Position numbers and translations under genes: made by a program. DNA of 64,000 nucleotides from Ancylobacter sp. WKF20 (GTDB taxonomy: Bacteria > Pseudomonadota > Alphaproteobacteria > Rhizobiales > Xanthobacteraceae): the NCBI RefSeq assembly GCF_029760895.1, contig NZ_CP121679.1, forward strand, positions 4,260,001 through 4,324,000, read 5' to 3'. Positions 35,333 through 46,100 of this stretch are shown in pieces; positions within the stretch are counted from its first letter, which is position 1, and every line of letters begins with the position of its first letter. The notes under the pieces were generated by a model. That model saw only the letters and a list, made by a program, of their open reading frames with translations. It was not told the origin of the DNA and did no database searches.

Positions 35333-35955
35333 GCCTTCGCCCCGCGCGCCCCGTGGCCCGAGCCGCCTCCACCGCGCCCCGGCGCGGCCGGGACGGGACG
35401 GAGACGCGCGCGCGGATTGAGGCGGAGGCGCTGGCTCTGTTCGCGGCCAAGGGCGTGGACGGCACTTCGGTGCGCGACATCGCGCAGGCGGCCGGCCTGT
35501 CGGAAGGGGCGCTCTACCGCCACTTCCCCTCCAAGGAGGAACTGGCGCGCGAGCTATTCCTGTCCCGCTACGCCACGCTCGCCCGCGACATCAGCGCGGT
35601 CGATGCGGGCGGTGGCACGCTGGCGGAGAAGATCGCCACGGTGGTGGGGCTCGCCTGCCGGCTGTTCGATGCCGAGCCGGCGCTGTTCGCCTACCTGCTC
35701 ATCCACCAGCACGACCATCTGCGCTACGTGCCGGACACGCCGGAGGGCAATGTGGTGGAAGCGGTGGCGCGCCTGATGCGCGGCGCGGGATTGTCCGGCG
35801 AGGGCGCGACGCTCACCGCCGCCATGGCGCTGGGCTGCGTGGTGCAGCCGGCGGTGTTCGCGCTCTATGGCCGCCTCGACGGCCCGCTCGCCCCCCGCGC
35901 CGGCGAGATCGCCAGCGCCGTCATGGCGCTGGTGGAGCGGGCCAAGGCCGGCTGA
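35329..35955 (+). CDS. TetR/AcrR-family regulator
   Basis: A 208-aa repressor. After a basic leader, the helix-turn-helix runs from about 25 to 70 (EAEALALFAAKGVDGTSVRD and AAGLSEGALYRHFPSKEELA), with a helical ligand-binding C-terminus. The ATG overlaps the acyltransferase stop (ATGA), so both come from one transcript. It probably represses its own operon through the palindrome at 31867 in response to an acyl or lipid ligand; that ligand is a guess. Confidence 0.9.
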   Translation: MSLRPARPVARAASTAPRRGRDGTETRARIEAEALALFAAKGVDGTSVRDIAQAAGLSEGALYRHFPSKEELARELFLSRYATLARDISAVDAGGGTLAEKIATVVGLACRLFDAEPALFAYLLIHQHDHLRYVPDTPEGNVVEAVARLMRGAGLSGEGATLTAAMALGCVVQPAVFALYGRLDGPLAPRAGEIASAVMALVERAKAG

Positions 35956-35995
35956 CGCGCCGGCTTGTCCCGACGCTTCACATCATGATCGCGAG

Positions 35996-36014
35996 GCGCC
36001 GGCCTGGCCGGCGC
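35996..36014. terminator. Palindrome between convergent TetR gene and ybaB
   Basis: GCGCCGGCCTGGCCGGCGC is a near-perfect 19-base palindrome in the 66-base gap between two convergent genes. It lacks a clear T-run on either side, so it may stall or terminate transcription only weakly. Confidence 0.4.
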
Positions 36015-36021
36015 GCGCTTC

Positions 36022-36342
36022 TCAGAACAGCTTCATGCCGGGCGGGATCGGCAGGCCGGCGGTGAGCGCCTGCGTCTTCTCCTGGATCAGCCGCTCGCCC
36101 TTGGCGCGGGCTTCCGCGTGGGCGGCGACGATGAGGTCTTCGAGAATCTCGGCCTCGTCGGGATTAAGCAGGCTCGGGTCGATGCGGATCGCCTTCAGCG
36201 CGCCCTTGGCGGTGAGGCGCACCGTGACCATGCCGCCGCCCGAGGCGCCGTCCACCTCGATGCTTTCCAGTTCGGCCTGCATCTGTTCCATGCGGGCCTG
36301 CATCTCCTTCACCTTGGACATCATGCCGAGAAGGTCTTTCAT
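36022..36342 (-). CDS. YbaB/EbfC-family nucleoid-associated protein
   Basis: A 106-aa DNA-binding protein ([29 protein letters not shown] segment; [20 protein letters not shown]). YbaB dimers bind DNA and are usually encoded between dnaX and recR. Here it lies 12 bases after dnaX in an operon, but recR does not follow; the convergent TetR gene does. Confidence 0.94.
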   Translation of the reverse strand: MKDLLGMMSKVKEMQARMEQMQAELESIEVDGASGGGMVTVRLTAKGALKAIRIDPSLLNPDEAEILEDLIVAAHAEARAKGERLIQEKTQALTAGLPIPPGMKLF

Positions 36343-36354
36343 GCGAGGCTCCCT

Positions 36355-38298
36355 TTAAAAATCCAGATCATCGTCCGGGCCGGCATCGTCGCGCGCGGCC
36401 ATCATTTCGTAATCGTCGAGCGAGCCCGGCGGCGGGCCCTCATCGGCGACCTGCGTGCGCACATCCACCACCGAGGCGCCGGGGAAGCGGGCGAGCACGG
36501 CGGCTACCAGCGGGTCGGCGCGCACATCGGTGAGCAGCGTTTCGCGGGCGGACTTGGCCTGCTCGGCCAGCGTCGCCTCACCCTCCTCGCGGGAGAGCGC
36601 GACCAGCCAGCGCTTGCCGGTCCAGTCGGAAATCTTGGTCTGAAGCTCCTGCACCAGCGCCATGGAGGCACCCGGCGCGAGGGAGAATTCCAGCTTGCCG
36701 TCCTCGAAGGAGACCGGGCGCACCTGGTTCTCCAGCGCGAACTTGGCCTTGAGGTCGCGCTTCTGCGTCGCGAGCACCACGAGATCGGCGAGGGTGTTGA
36801 CCCCGACGCTGGGCTTGGCTTCCGTCCGCCCTGCGGGCTGCGGCGTGCCGCGCGCGGCAACCGACAGATGGCTCGCCGCCACGGGCGCCGAGGATGGCGC
36901 GGCGCTTGGGGCGGCGCTCGGGGCGGCAAAGCGCGGGGCCGCCATGGCGGTGGCCGCCGAGCCGCCGGAAGATGAACCACCCGACGATCCCCCACCCGAC
37001 GATCCGCCGCCACCGGAGGGCGGGCGGGCGGGCGCATCGTCCGCGCTGTCGCGCAGGCGGCGCAGCGCCTCGTCGGGGGTCGGCAGGTCGCTGGCATAGG
37101 CGAGGCGCACCAGCACCATTTCCGCCGCCTGCATGGGCTTGGCCGCCTGCTGCACCTCGGCGAGGCCGCGATTGAGCATCTGCCACGCCCGCGAGAGCAC
37201 CCGCATGGACAGGCCATTGGCGAACTCGCGCCCCCGCGTGCGCTCGGCCTCGATCAGCGAGGGATCGTCCGCCGTCTGCGGCAGGATCTTCAGCTTGGTG
37301 ACGAGATGGGTGAACTCGGCGAGGTCGGTCAGCACCACCGCCGGGTCGGCGCCGCTGTCATATTGCTCGCGCAGCTCGGTCAGCGCCTGGCCGATATCGC
37401 CCTTCATCAGCGCCTCGAACAGGTCGATGACCCGCCCGCGATCGGCGAGGCCGAGCAGGGAGCGCACCTGTTCGCCATGCACGGACCCGCCGGCATGGGC
37501 GATGGCCTGATCGAGCAGCGAGAGCGCGTCGCGCACCGAGCCTTCCGCCGCGCGGGCGACGAGGCTCAGCGCCTCCACATCAATGCCGACGCCTTCCGCG
37601 TCGCAGATGCCGCGCAGGTGCCGCGCCATCGTCCCGGCATCGACACGGCGCAGGTCGAAGCGCTGCGTGCGCGAGAGCACGGTCACCGGCACCTTGCGGA
37701 TTTCCGTGGTGGCGAAGATGAACTTCACATGCTCGGGCGGCTCCTCCAACGTCTTCAACAGGCCGTTGAAGGCGGCGGTGGAGAGCATGTGCACTTCGTC
37801 GATGATGAAGACCTTGTAGCGCGCCAGCACCGGCTTGTAGCGGGCAGCCTCGATGATCTCGCGGATGTCGCCAATGCCGGTGTTGGACGCCGCGTCCATC
37901 TCCTGCACGTCGACATGCCGGCTTTCGATGATGTCGCGGCAATGCCGGCCGAGCACGGGCATGTCGAGCGTCGGAGCGCCCCCCCCGGCGGGACCGTCCG
38001 CCGGCTCGTAATTCAGCGCCCGGGCCAGGATGCGGGCGGTGGTGGTCTTGCCGACGCCGCGCACGCCCGTGAGGATATAGGCCTGCGCGATGCGGCCCGA
38101 GCTGAAGGCGTTCTTCAGCGTGCGGACCATCGCCTCCTGGCCGATCAAGTCGGCGAAGGTCTGCGGCCGGTATTTGCGGGCGAGCACGCGATAGGGCGTC
38201 ACCGCGCCGCGCACGCTCTGCGGGGCCTCGCCGAGATCGAAACCGGGGGAGGCATCGACGTCTTCGGCTGCCGGAAGATCGTGGCTGTCCGCGCTCAT
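36355..38298 (-). CDS. dnaX: DNA polymerase III subunit gamma/tau
   Basis: A 647-aa clamp-loader ATPase. Walker A is GVRGVGKTTTARILARAL, Walker B DEVHML, sensor 1 FATTE and the arginine-finger segment LSRTQRF. The zinc-binding cysteines of the E. coli protein are mostly replaced (PTLDMPVLGRHC), as in other alphaproteobacteria. A Ser/Gly-rich then Ala-rich linker at about 420-480 precedes the tau C-terminal domain. GAGGGA precedes the ATG. The order ffs, dnaX, ybaB is conserved, with a small membrane gene inserted between ffs and dnaX. Confidence 0.96.
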   Translation of the reverse strand: MSADSHDLPAAEDVDASPGFDLGEAPQSVRGAVTPYRVLARKYRPQTFADLIGQEAMVRTLKNAFSSGRIAQAYILTGVRGVGKTTTARILARALNYEPADGPAGGGAPTLDMPVLGRHCRDIIESRHVDVQEMDAASNTGIGDIREIIEAARYKPVLARYKVFIIDEVHMLSTAAFNGLLKTLEEPPEHVKFIFATTEIRKVPVTVLSRTQRFDLRRVDAGTMARHLRGICDAEGVGIDVEALSLVARAAEGSVRDALSLLDQAIAHAGGSVHGEQVRSLLGLADRGRVIDLFEALMKGDIGQALTELREQYDSGADPAVVLTDLAEFTHLVTKLKILPQTADDPSLIEAERTRGREFANGLSMRVLSRAWQMLNRGLAEVQQAAKPMQAAEMVLVRLAYASDLPTPDEALRRLRDSADDAPARPPSGGGGSSGGGSSGGSSSGGSAATAMAAPRFAAPSAAPSAAPSSAPVAASHLSVAARGTPQPAGRTEAKPSVGVNTLADLVVLATQKRDLKAKFALENQVRPVSFEDGKLEFSLAPGASMALVQELQTKISDWTGKRWLVALSREEGEATLAEQAKSARETLLTDVRADPLVAAVLARFPGASVVDVRTQVADEGPPPGSLDDYEMMAARDDAGPDDDLDF

Positions 38299-38402
38299 GG
38301 TCCCTCGCTGCTGGCCCCTTCATATCATCGCGGGGAGCCGATAGGGCAACCGGGCCGGCGCCGGGGTGGGGAAAAATCGGTGGGGCTGGCGAGCGCCGGC
38401 GC

Positions 38403-38618
38403 TCAGCCACTGACGGACGCGCGGCGGGACAGCCGCCACAGCGCATAGGCGCCGCCGAGCGACAGCGCGGCGATGGCGGTCACGATCACGCCGTCGAGGA
38501 AGGTGTCATGCGGCAGCCGTGTCACGGCGGCGAGGCCGGTGAGCAGCACCACGGCGATGCCGCCGCGCGCCGCGCCAAGGCCATTGCGGCGCTCCGAGAT
38601 ACGCTCGCCGCTCGCCAT
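38403..38618 (-). CDS. Small membrane protein between ffs and dnaX
   Basis: A 71-aa product, MASGERISERRNGLGAARGG at the start, with two hydrophobic segments (IAVVLLTGLAAV and GVIVTAIAALSLGGAYALW) and a basic tail. The frame stays open upstream through the SRP RNA, but this ATG gives a sensible membrane protein. No family recognised; coding status is moderate. Confidence 0.55.
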   Translation of the reverse strand: MASGERISERRNGLGAARGGIAVVLLTGLAAVTRLPHDTFLDGVIVTAIAALSLGGAYALWRLSRRASVSG

Positions 38619-38647
38619 GGCCGCTTCATCCGTCCTGCGGGAAAGGG

Positions 38648-38744
38648 TGGGAGGCTGGACAGAGACCCGAGACCGGGCTCGTTGGGGCTGCTTCCTTCCG
38701 GACCTGACCCGGTTGGCGAGTGGCTCGTCCACCGCCAACCTCCC
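38648..38744 (-). ncRNA. ffs: Signal recognition particle RNA, small bacterial type (4.5S)
   Basis: The minus strand carries GGGTCAGGTCCGGAAGGAAG followed by CAGCC, the invariant domain IV hairpin that binds Ffh. The flanks pair into the long rod: GGGAGG at the 5' end with CCTCCC at the 3' end, and GGTTGGCG with CGCCAACC nearer the middle. The transcript is about 97 nt. With Ffh it targets nascent inner-membrane proteins. Both ends are approximate by a few bases. Confidence 0.93.
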
Positions 38745-38750
38745 GGCGCC

Positions 38751-38779
38751 TATATCGGGCAGATGGGAGCGGGATGCAA
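38751..38779 (-). promoter_or_regulatory. ffs: Promoter of ffs
   Basis: On the minus strand TTGCAT, a 17-base spacer and GATATA lie seven bases before the expected 5' end of the SRP RNA. Spacing and placement fit a housekeeping sigma promoter, which argues that ffs kept its own promoter despite the insertion upstream. Confidence 0.65.
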
Positions 38780-38816
38780 GGGGCGCTCGGTTGCACACCA
38801 CGGTCTTGGGTCGTTC

Positions 38817-39890
38817 CTACGCTCTAATCTGCGCACCTCGATTCTGATAGTCTTGATACCTTCGCGCCAACCGATAGAGACGACTTGGTCTGCCGTGCCC
38901 TCTTCCAACCCGCCCTTTGTGACTCTCTATTATTTCAGCAAGCTTAACATTAAACAATGGAATTAGTAAAATGTCTGAAGTGTCGGGAGACATCTTAAGA
39001 TCATTTGATGTTTCTCTCAGATAATCATTAAAACTTTCAATTTTTGTACGAATTAAATCTCCATCAAAAAAACCAATGCAGTCTTTTATCTTTTGTATTG
39101 AATTAATATTCATTATTTTTAATTGATCAAATAAATGTCCAGAGTTCAGGGATGGCGTGTTTATTTGGAAGTTTTCTTTCAATTTTGTAACAAAATCATG
39201 TATGTCTGCAAATGGGCCTTCATTTTGTTCAGTTCTCTTTTCAAAAGCTGAAATAAGACGCGATATGAATTCGTCTCCTAAACGAACATTTTGTCCGAGT
39301 GCGCGCAATAAAAATCTTTCATCTTCAGATGGACTGCCAATTGTTGGCTTGTAAACAATATCGTGCTCGATCTCATTCCATACGTGGGATATCATTGTGC
39401 ATATTTGTATTTCGCAACTAATATCATCCAAGTTATCGTAAATTCCAATCAATTCATCATCTGGCAAATAAACTTGTGAATGTATTGATCGATAAAAATT
39501 ATTAGAATTAGTTAAATTTTTATCTTTATTTTCGGTTCTTATCGATCTTTCAATTTCATCACTAAATGATTTTTTTAACAAGCTTTCTACCAGTGCGCAA
39601 TCTTCAAATCTATAAGTTGCCACTCGTACTCCAGCTAAGTCGCTGATGCTATCAAATATTTCATCGACTGTTTGGTAGTTTCGCGTGTCTTGCAAAGAAA
39701 AGCGTCGCAACTTCCCTTCAAATGATTTTACGGTTTTTGATCTGAATGTGACCTGTGCGCGAATGGCGTTCTCTTCGCATATGTCTGTTCTACAAATTTC
39801 AGCAACGCGTTCTGCAAGCTTAGAGTATCGATCGCGCTCTCGCTGATATCTCTTCACTGCGACATCGATCAGTGCTTCGGAAAATGGCAT
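38817..39890 (-). CDS. RelA/SpoT-domain (p)ppGpp synthetase-like protein, horizontally acquired
   Basis: A 357-aa protein with an alarmone-synthetase domain at about 45-185. It has RSKTVKSFEGKLRR (ATP-binding basics), DLAGVRV (84-90), YRSIHSQV (133-140, with the guanine-stacking Tyr) and CEIQICT (Glu160, catalytic) followed by VWNEIEHDIVYK. No HD hydrolase, TGS or ACT domain is present, so it is a stand-alone synthetase type. The remaining 170 residues are helical and unrecognised. The gene is strikingly AT-rich (11 G+C in 39481-39540, against GC-rich neighbours) and lies between pip and ffs. Stand-alone relatives include toxSAS toxins and the phage-sensing CapRel. The domain is firm; a defence role is inference. 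Confidence 0.85.
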   Translation of the reverse strand: MPFSEALIDVAVKRYQRERDRYSKLAERVAEICRTDICEENAIRAQVTFRSKTVKSFEGKLRRFSLQDTRNYQTVDEIFDSISDLAGVRVATYRFEDCALVESLLKKSFSDEIERSIRTENKDKNLTNSNNFYRSIHSQVYLPDDELIGIYDNLDDISCEIQICTMISHVWNEIEHDIVYKPTIGSPSEDERFLLRALGQNVRLGDEFISRLISAFEKRTEQNEGPFADIHDFVTKLKENFQINTPSLNSGHLFDQLKIMNINSIQKIKDCIGFFDGDLIRTKIESFNDYLRETSNDLKMSPDTSDILLIPLFNVKLAEIIESHKGRVGRGHGRPSRLYRLARRYQDYQNRGAQIRA

Positions 39891-39960
39891 GGAAAGTCCA
39901 TATTTAAAGCGTTACATATTTGATGTTCAGTGAATTTATATCACGTTGCAAGTCAAGTGT

Positions 39961-40950
<990 letters not shown>

Positions 40951-41118
40951 TCAGCCGACCCTAGTGTAGCGGCAGGTCGGCGGAGACGTTAAATTACTAT
41001 AATACCAACAAACTCATCCTTTCGCCGTGGCATCGCCCGGCCGGCGCGGCTATAGCTCCCCGGCCGGCTCGGGCGTGCGCCGGCAGGGCTCGCCAGAGCG
41101 AGCGGATGAGGGCAGGGC

Positions 41119-41541
41119 ATGAGCGAGGCATCCGGGTTCGGGCTTGATCCACGGCTGGAGGCCGACACGTTTCCGGTCGGCGATCTCAGCCTTTGTACCG
41201 TGCGGCTGATGAATGATGCGCGCTTTCCCTGGCTGATCCTCGTGCCGCGCCAGCCGGACCTTGCCGAGCTGATCGACCTCGACGACGCGGCGCGGGCCCA
41301 GCTCACCACGGAGATCGACGCGGCGAGCCGGGTGCTGAAGGCGGCGACCGGCTGCGACAAGCTGAATGTCGCGGCGCTCGGCAATATGGTGCGCCAGCTC
41401 CACATCCATGTGATCGCCCGCTTCACCTCGGACGCCGCCTGGCCCGGCCCGGTCTGGGGCGTGGGGCAGCGCAAGGACTATGCGGCGCCGCAGGCCATGG
41501 TGCTGGCCGGCCGGCTGCGCCGCGAATTGGGGTGTGCCTGA
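41119..41541 (+). CDS. HIT-family nucleotide hydrolase/transferase
   Basis: A 140-aa HIT-like protein. The triad motif reads QLHIHVI: the first His is Gln but the central and third His are kept, as in a known bacterial HIT subgroup. Upstream it has FPWLILVPRQPDLAEL, typical of this subgroup. It probably acts on a nucleotide phosphoester or dinucleotide. Its stop overlaps the start of nudC (TGATG), so the two nucleotide-cleaving enzymes are translationally coupled. Confidence 0.87.
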   Translation: MSEASGFGLDPRLEADTFPVGDLSLCTVRLMNDARFPWLILVPRQPDLAELIDLDDAARAQLTTEIDAASRVLKAATGCDKLNVAALGNMVRQLHIHVIARFTSDAAWPGPVWGVGQRKDYAAPQAMVLAGRLRRELGCA

Positions 41542-42503
41542 TGGCGACGCACAGTCTCGGCCTCTGGCCGCATCTCGGCTATGTCGGCAACCGGCTCAAC
41601 CGCGCCAGCGAGCGGCGCAGCGAGGCGCCGACCCTGTTGCGCGACGAGCGCAGCCGGGTGTGCCTGATCTCCGGCGAGAGCATCGTGCTCCGGCGCCGCC
41701 CCGAGGCGGGGGAAGGCGCAGGCGCTTATGACGCGCTGTTCGGCATCAGCCACGCCATCTCGCTCGGCGGCAGGCTGAGCGAGGCGTGCCTGCTGGGTCT
41801 TGCCGATGACGTGCCGCATTTCGTGCTGCCGCTGCACCCGGCGGCGCTCGACCAGCTCACCACGCGCGACGATCTCCTGGTGACCGATCTGCGCAGCATC
41901 GCGGTGCAGGATCTCGTCTCGCAGGAGCAGCTTGGGGAGCTTGCCTGCGCCAAGTCGATGCTGGCCTGGCACGCGCGGCGGACCTTCTGTTCCAATTGCG
42001 GCCATACGCTCGATGTGGTCGAGGGCGGCTGGCGGCGCGAATGCCCGAATTGCGGCGCGCAGCACTTTCCGCGCACCGACCCGGTGGTCATCATGCTGGT
42101 GGTGGATGGCGACGCGTGCCTGCTCGGCCGCTCCGCCCGCTTCGCGCCGGGCATGTGGTCCTGCCTCGCCGGCTTTGTCGAGCCGGGCGAGACCTTCGAG
42201 CAGGCGGTGCAGCGTGAGACGCTGGAGGAAGCGGGCATCCACACCCGCGCGGTGCGCTATCTCGCCTCCCAGCCCTGGCCCTTCCCGATGTCGGTGATGA
42301 TCGGCATGCACGCGCAGGCCCTGTCGCGCGAGATCACCATCGATCCGAACGAGCTGGAAGCCGCGCGCTGGTTCCACCGCGATGAGGCCGCGCAGCTGCT
42401 GACCCGCACCCATCCGGACGGCCTCACCGCCCCGCCGGCCATGGCGATCGCCCACCACCTCATCCGCGCTTTCGTGGAAGGTCGCGACCCGCCGCTGGGG
42501 TGA
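41541..42503 (+). CDS. nudC: NAD+/NADH diphosphatase NudC
   Basis: A 320-aa Nudix enzyme that cleaves NADH and also removes NAD caps from RNA. The four-cysteine zinc ribbon is CSNCG then CPNCG, at about 153 and 171. The Nudix box GFVEPGETFEQAVQRETLEE follows at about 212-231. The SQPWPFPMSVM segment, which defines the NudC subgroup, lies just after. The ATG at 41541 shares bases with the HIT gene stop; an earlier in-frame ATG three codons upstream is possible. Confidence 0.95.
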   Translation: MATHSLGLWPHLGYVGNRLNRASERRSEAPTLLRDERSRVCLISGESIVLRRRPEAGEGAGAYDALFGISHAISLGGRLSEACLLGLADDVPHFVLPLHPAALDQLTTRDDLLVTDLRSIAVQDLVSQEQLGELACAKSMLAWHARRTFCSNCGHTLDVVEGGWRRECPNCGAQHFPRTDPVVIMLVVDGDACLLGRSARFAPGMWSCLAGFVEPGETFEQAVQRETLEEAGIHTRAVRYLASQPWPFPMSVMIGMHAQALSREITIDPNELEAARWFHRDEAAQLLTRTHPDGLTAPPAMAIAHHLIRAFVEGRDPPLG

Positions 42504-42570
42504 GCCTCAGAGCTTCGCGAGGGCGGCGACGTCCCACCTCTCGCGCGGTCACAGCAAGAGCCCTCTACCT

Positions 42571-42658
42571 CGTCATCCCGGACGGCCAAAGGCCGATCCG
42601 GGATCGCGTGCCGCATTCTTCACGCGGTCAGCGCCTTCACGCCGTCATCCCCGGGCAG
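42571..42658. repeat. Family A repeat and a truncated family B repeat
   Basis: A full family A copy is followed by the first 15 or so bases of family B (CGTCATCCCCGGGC), which then stops. The rest of the element, present in all other copies, is missing, and unrelated sequence begins. This marks the left limit of the accessory segment. Confidence 0.8.
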
Positions 42659-42744
42659 GTGTTAACCGATGCCGACACACCCTTCTGAGCGAGATCTGAG
42701 GCCGGTCGACTCCCGGGAGATGCAGCCGGTTCGGACGGCGTCGA

Positions 42745-42997
42745 CTAGTATTCGCCGATCAGGGCCATGTTCTGCCGCCTCATGGCATGCATGCGGGCGT
42801 CGTCCATTCCCGCGTGATCGAGACCAGTTTGACGCCGTTCTTCGCCAGCTTGCGGACGTAAAACTCCAGCTTGGTATGATCACCGAAGAAGCGGCCGATG
42901 CGGCCGGCCCCACATAGGTCTCGACCAGCCGATAGCCGCGCGCAGGGCAATACGCCTCGTCCTTCCGCTTCTGGCCGGCGATCGAGACATCATCATC
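42745..42997 (-). pseudogene. Serine recombinase remnant, N-terminal and middle parts
   Basis: Minus-strand reading gives DDDVSIAGQKRKDEAYCPAR followed by GYRLVETYVGPAASA, matching the resolvase-domain segment after the catalytic serine. After an internal deletion and frame change come FFGDHTKLEFYVRKLAKNGV and KLVSITRE. After a second frameshift comes MDDARMHAMRRQNMALIGEY and a stop. The N-terminus with the catalytic Ser is absent. At least two frame changes make it clearly dead. It lies about 200 bases past the autotransporter stop. The rest of the gap from nudC (42504-43197), apart from repeats, shows nothing. Confidence 0.82.
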
Positions 42998-43197
42998 CGT
43001 CTGGCGCGCGCAGGGTCGGTTCGGGACGCCGCTCGGTTTCCGGTTGCATGCCGCGGATCGCCCGCCGGGCGTCGCCGGGCGCGGCTTCTGCCGCCAGCTC
43101 CGGATTTCCCAATGAACGCGGCGCGACGTAGTCGTTGCCGCCCCTATTGCGTCCAGACCCGCCGATCCAGGCGGCGCGCAGCTCCAGCTGGTCCGCC

Positions 43198-46100
43198 TCA
43201 GAACCTGAGGGAGAACTGCGCCCAGAAGGCGTTCTGGCTGGCCTGCGAGGCAAGCTGCCCGGAATAGTTCACCTGGATGGAGGCGAGGTCCGAGAGAGCA
43301 TAGGCAATCCCTGCTCCCACCACGAAGGTATCCTCGGCGAGAGGAACGCCCTGCGTGGTGAAGAGCGTCGCGCCATCCAGGAAGCGCATGTTGGCGGTGG
43401 GGGTCGTGTCGCCAAAAGCATGCTGCCAGCCCAGGGTCACGCTCGGGGTGAGGGCGCGCCCGCCCATAAGGAAGCTTGTCGCCACCCGCGCGCCCAGCGT
43501 TGTGTAGAGCGTGCTCATGCTCTCCACATTGATCGCCAGACCCGCTCCATTGGTGCCGCTCTCATTGGTCGAGCCGCTGGAGACGTTGACATAAGCCAGA
43601 CCCGCAAAGGGCTCGAACTCATAGGCCCCGAAAGCCAGCCGGTAGCTGGCCTCGCCGAACACCTGTGTCGTGCCCAGTGTGTAGCTTCCGCTCTCCGTTC
43701 CAGAGAAGCCGGTGAAGGCGACGGTGCGCGTCACGTCGATGTCGTGCCAGCTATAGGATGCGCCGCCTCGCAGCCCGAGCGCGCCGAACTGGCCACCGAG
43801 ATAGACGCCCACATCGTAGCTATCCATCGAGCCGAAGGACGAGGCCGCATCGACATCGAACTGGGTCTCGCTGAAGCCCGCCACAATGCCCGCCCGCACA
43901 TTGCCGCCAATGTCCGCGTCGACACCGGCCAGGAAGCCGCCCATGGACGAGGAGATGGTCGAGGCATTGCCATCACCGTAGGCATCGCCCCAAGCCCCGT
44001 AGCCCTGTGCCCACAGGATCGGGGTGAGATCCTTGCCAAGGGCCGCCGTGGCCGGCCCGGCGGCCTTCGCCGCATAGGAGAGGGCGCCAGTCTCGTCATC
44101 CGTCGCGGACTGGCGCAACCGCGCACCCACGGCATCGCGCAGATAGATGCTCTCCTGCTGGATGACCGTGCTCACCGAGGGATAGATCTCGCCCGAGAGC
44201 TGGTTCAGCGCCGGCGCCACCTGCGAATCCGTGAGGCCATAGAGGGCCTCGAGCACCGGATTGGTATCGCTCAGTTGCTGCGCCGCCACCGCCACATTGA
44301 TCTCGTTGGCGGTCTGCGCATAGTCCACCAGCTGCATGCCGTTATAGACGAAGCTCAGATAGACGTTCTGCGCATCATAAGTGAGGGACGGCGTCAGGAA
44401 GGCATAATTGGAGGTCACACTTCCAAACGTGCCCGTCAGCGTTCCCGCCGTGCTCAGGATCGTCACCTGCCCGCTACGGGCATAGCTGCCCTCGGTCGCA
44501 TTCACGACGACGCTGGCCCCGGAGGACACGGTCACATCGCCGGTGGCGACGATGAGGTCGTGGGCGCCTTCCGGCGTCAGGTCCACCGCGTAGACGGACC
44601 CCGCATTGAAAGCGACGGTTCCGTTCACCGTGAGCGTGCCCGGTGAATAGCCCGGCGCCGCCGTGCCCCCGCTATTGACCGTGAGCCCGCCAATGGTCGC
44701 CGTGCCGCTCAGAACGCCGCCGCTATTGACCGTGAAGGGCGAGGTGGTGGTTGTGCCCGAGCTCAACTCGACGGTGCTGCCGTCCACCGCGACCGCCCCG
44801 GTATAGGGCGCCGAGAACTCCACCGTGCCCCCGGCGAAGATCACCGCACCCGAGCCGGTGATGCTTCCCGTGAACGCGTAACTGTCGGACCGGTTGAACA
44901 CCAGGATACCGTCGTTGACGATGTTGCCGATGATGGAGCCAGTCGTCCCGCCATCGCCGATCTGGAGCGTGCCCGCCGTTATGCTGGTCGTTCCCGTATA
45001 GGTGTTCGTGCCAGTCAGGATGAGCGTTCCGGTGCCGGTCTTGTCCAGATTGCCGCCACCGGAGATCACGCCCGAGAGAATGAGCGTCTCGGCCGCATCC
45101 ACCGCGATGGCCGCATCGGAGGGCGCGGACACCACGTCGGCGAGCAGCACATTGTTGGCGAGGGTGAAGCTGCCGCTCGCGCGCAGGGTGGCGCCCCGGT
45201 CGATGGTCACGGCGCCCGTACCCAGCGCCTGCCCGGATGCGATGCGCAGCGTGCCCGCGCCTACGGTGGTCCCGCCGGAATAGGTGTTCACGCCCGTCAG
45301 GGCGAGTTCACCGCTACCCAGCTGCGTGACCGAGCCGGTGCCCGAGATCACGCCGTCGAAACTCGTCGTGTCCGACCGGTTGAAAACGAGCGCGGCGTTG
45401 TTCACCACATCGCCCAGGATCGCGCCCGACGCGCCGCCCGCGCCGATCTGGAGCGTACCGCCGGAAATGGTGGTGCCGCCCGTATAGGTGTTGGCTCCCG
45501 ACAGGATCAGCGTTCCGAGATCCGTCTTCTCAAAGCCCGCGGAGCCGGCGAGGACGCTTTCGATGGTCGCTTCCGTGGCGGCGCCCGCCTCGGTGCCGTC
45601 GCCCACGCGGATCGTCGCGCGGCCCGTGCCGGTGAGCGTGATCGCGGCGCCCGTCACCAGATAGCCGCTGTCCACGAACTGCATGCCGCTGGCGGTGACC
45701 GCCCCGTTGCTGGCGTCCACCGTGACAGTGCCCGAAATGCCCTGGAACACGGCGAAATTGCCGTTCCAGTCCTGCGCTATGGTGCCGGAGGCATTGGTCC
45801 AGTTGGTCTGGCTGGCCGCCGTCCATGTGCCGGTGCCGCCTTCCACGGTCTGGGTGGCGGTGGTGTAGGGGCCGTTCCAGAACAGGGTGGGGCTGCCCGT
45901 GGTCTCGACCACCAGGTTCACCTGTCCCGCCACAGAGGTCTGCACGCCGCCGAGCAGGCCATCCGAAAGGGAGGCCACATCGAGCCCGTTGTCGGTCAGG
46001 CTGCCGGTGTAACTGGCGAGGCGATAGATGCCGGCGCCGAAGCTCGGGGCCTGGGTCACGTTCAGCGTGCCGTCCAGCGTCACATTGCCGTTCACCGTGA

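Noticed and set aside
40998..41003. TATAAT before the HIT gene as a promoter
   Set aside because: No acceptable -35 element at the right distance, and it is more than 100 bases from the start codon.
42745..42997. Intact small proteins in this stretch
   Set aside because: The recognisable recombinase text changes frame twice, so any short open frame there is a fragment of a decayed gene.
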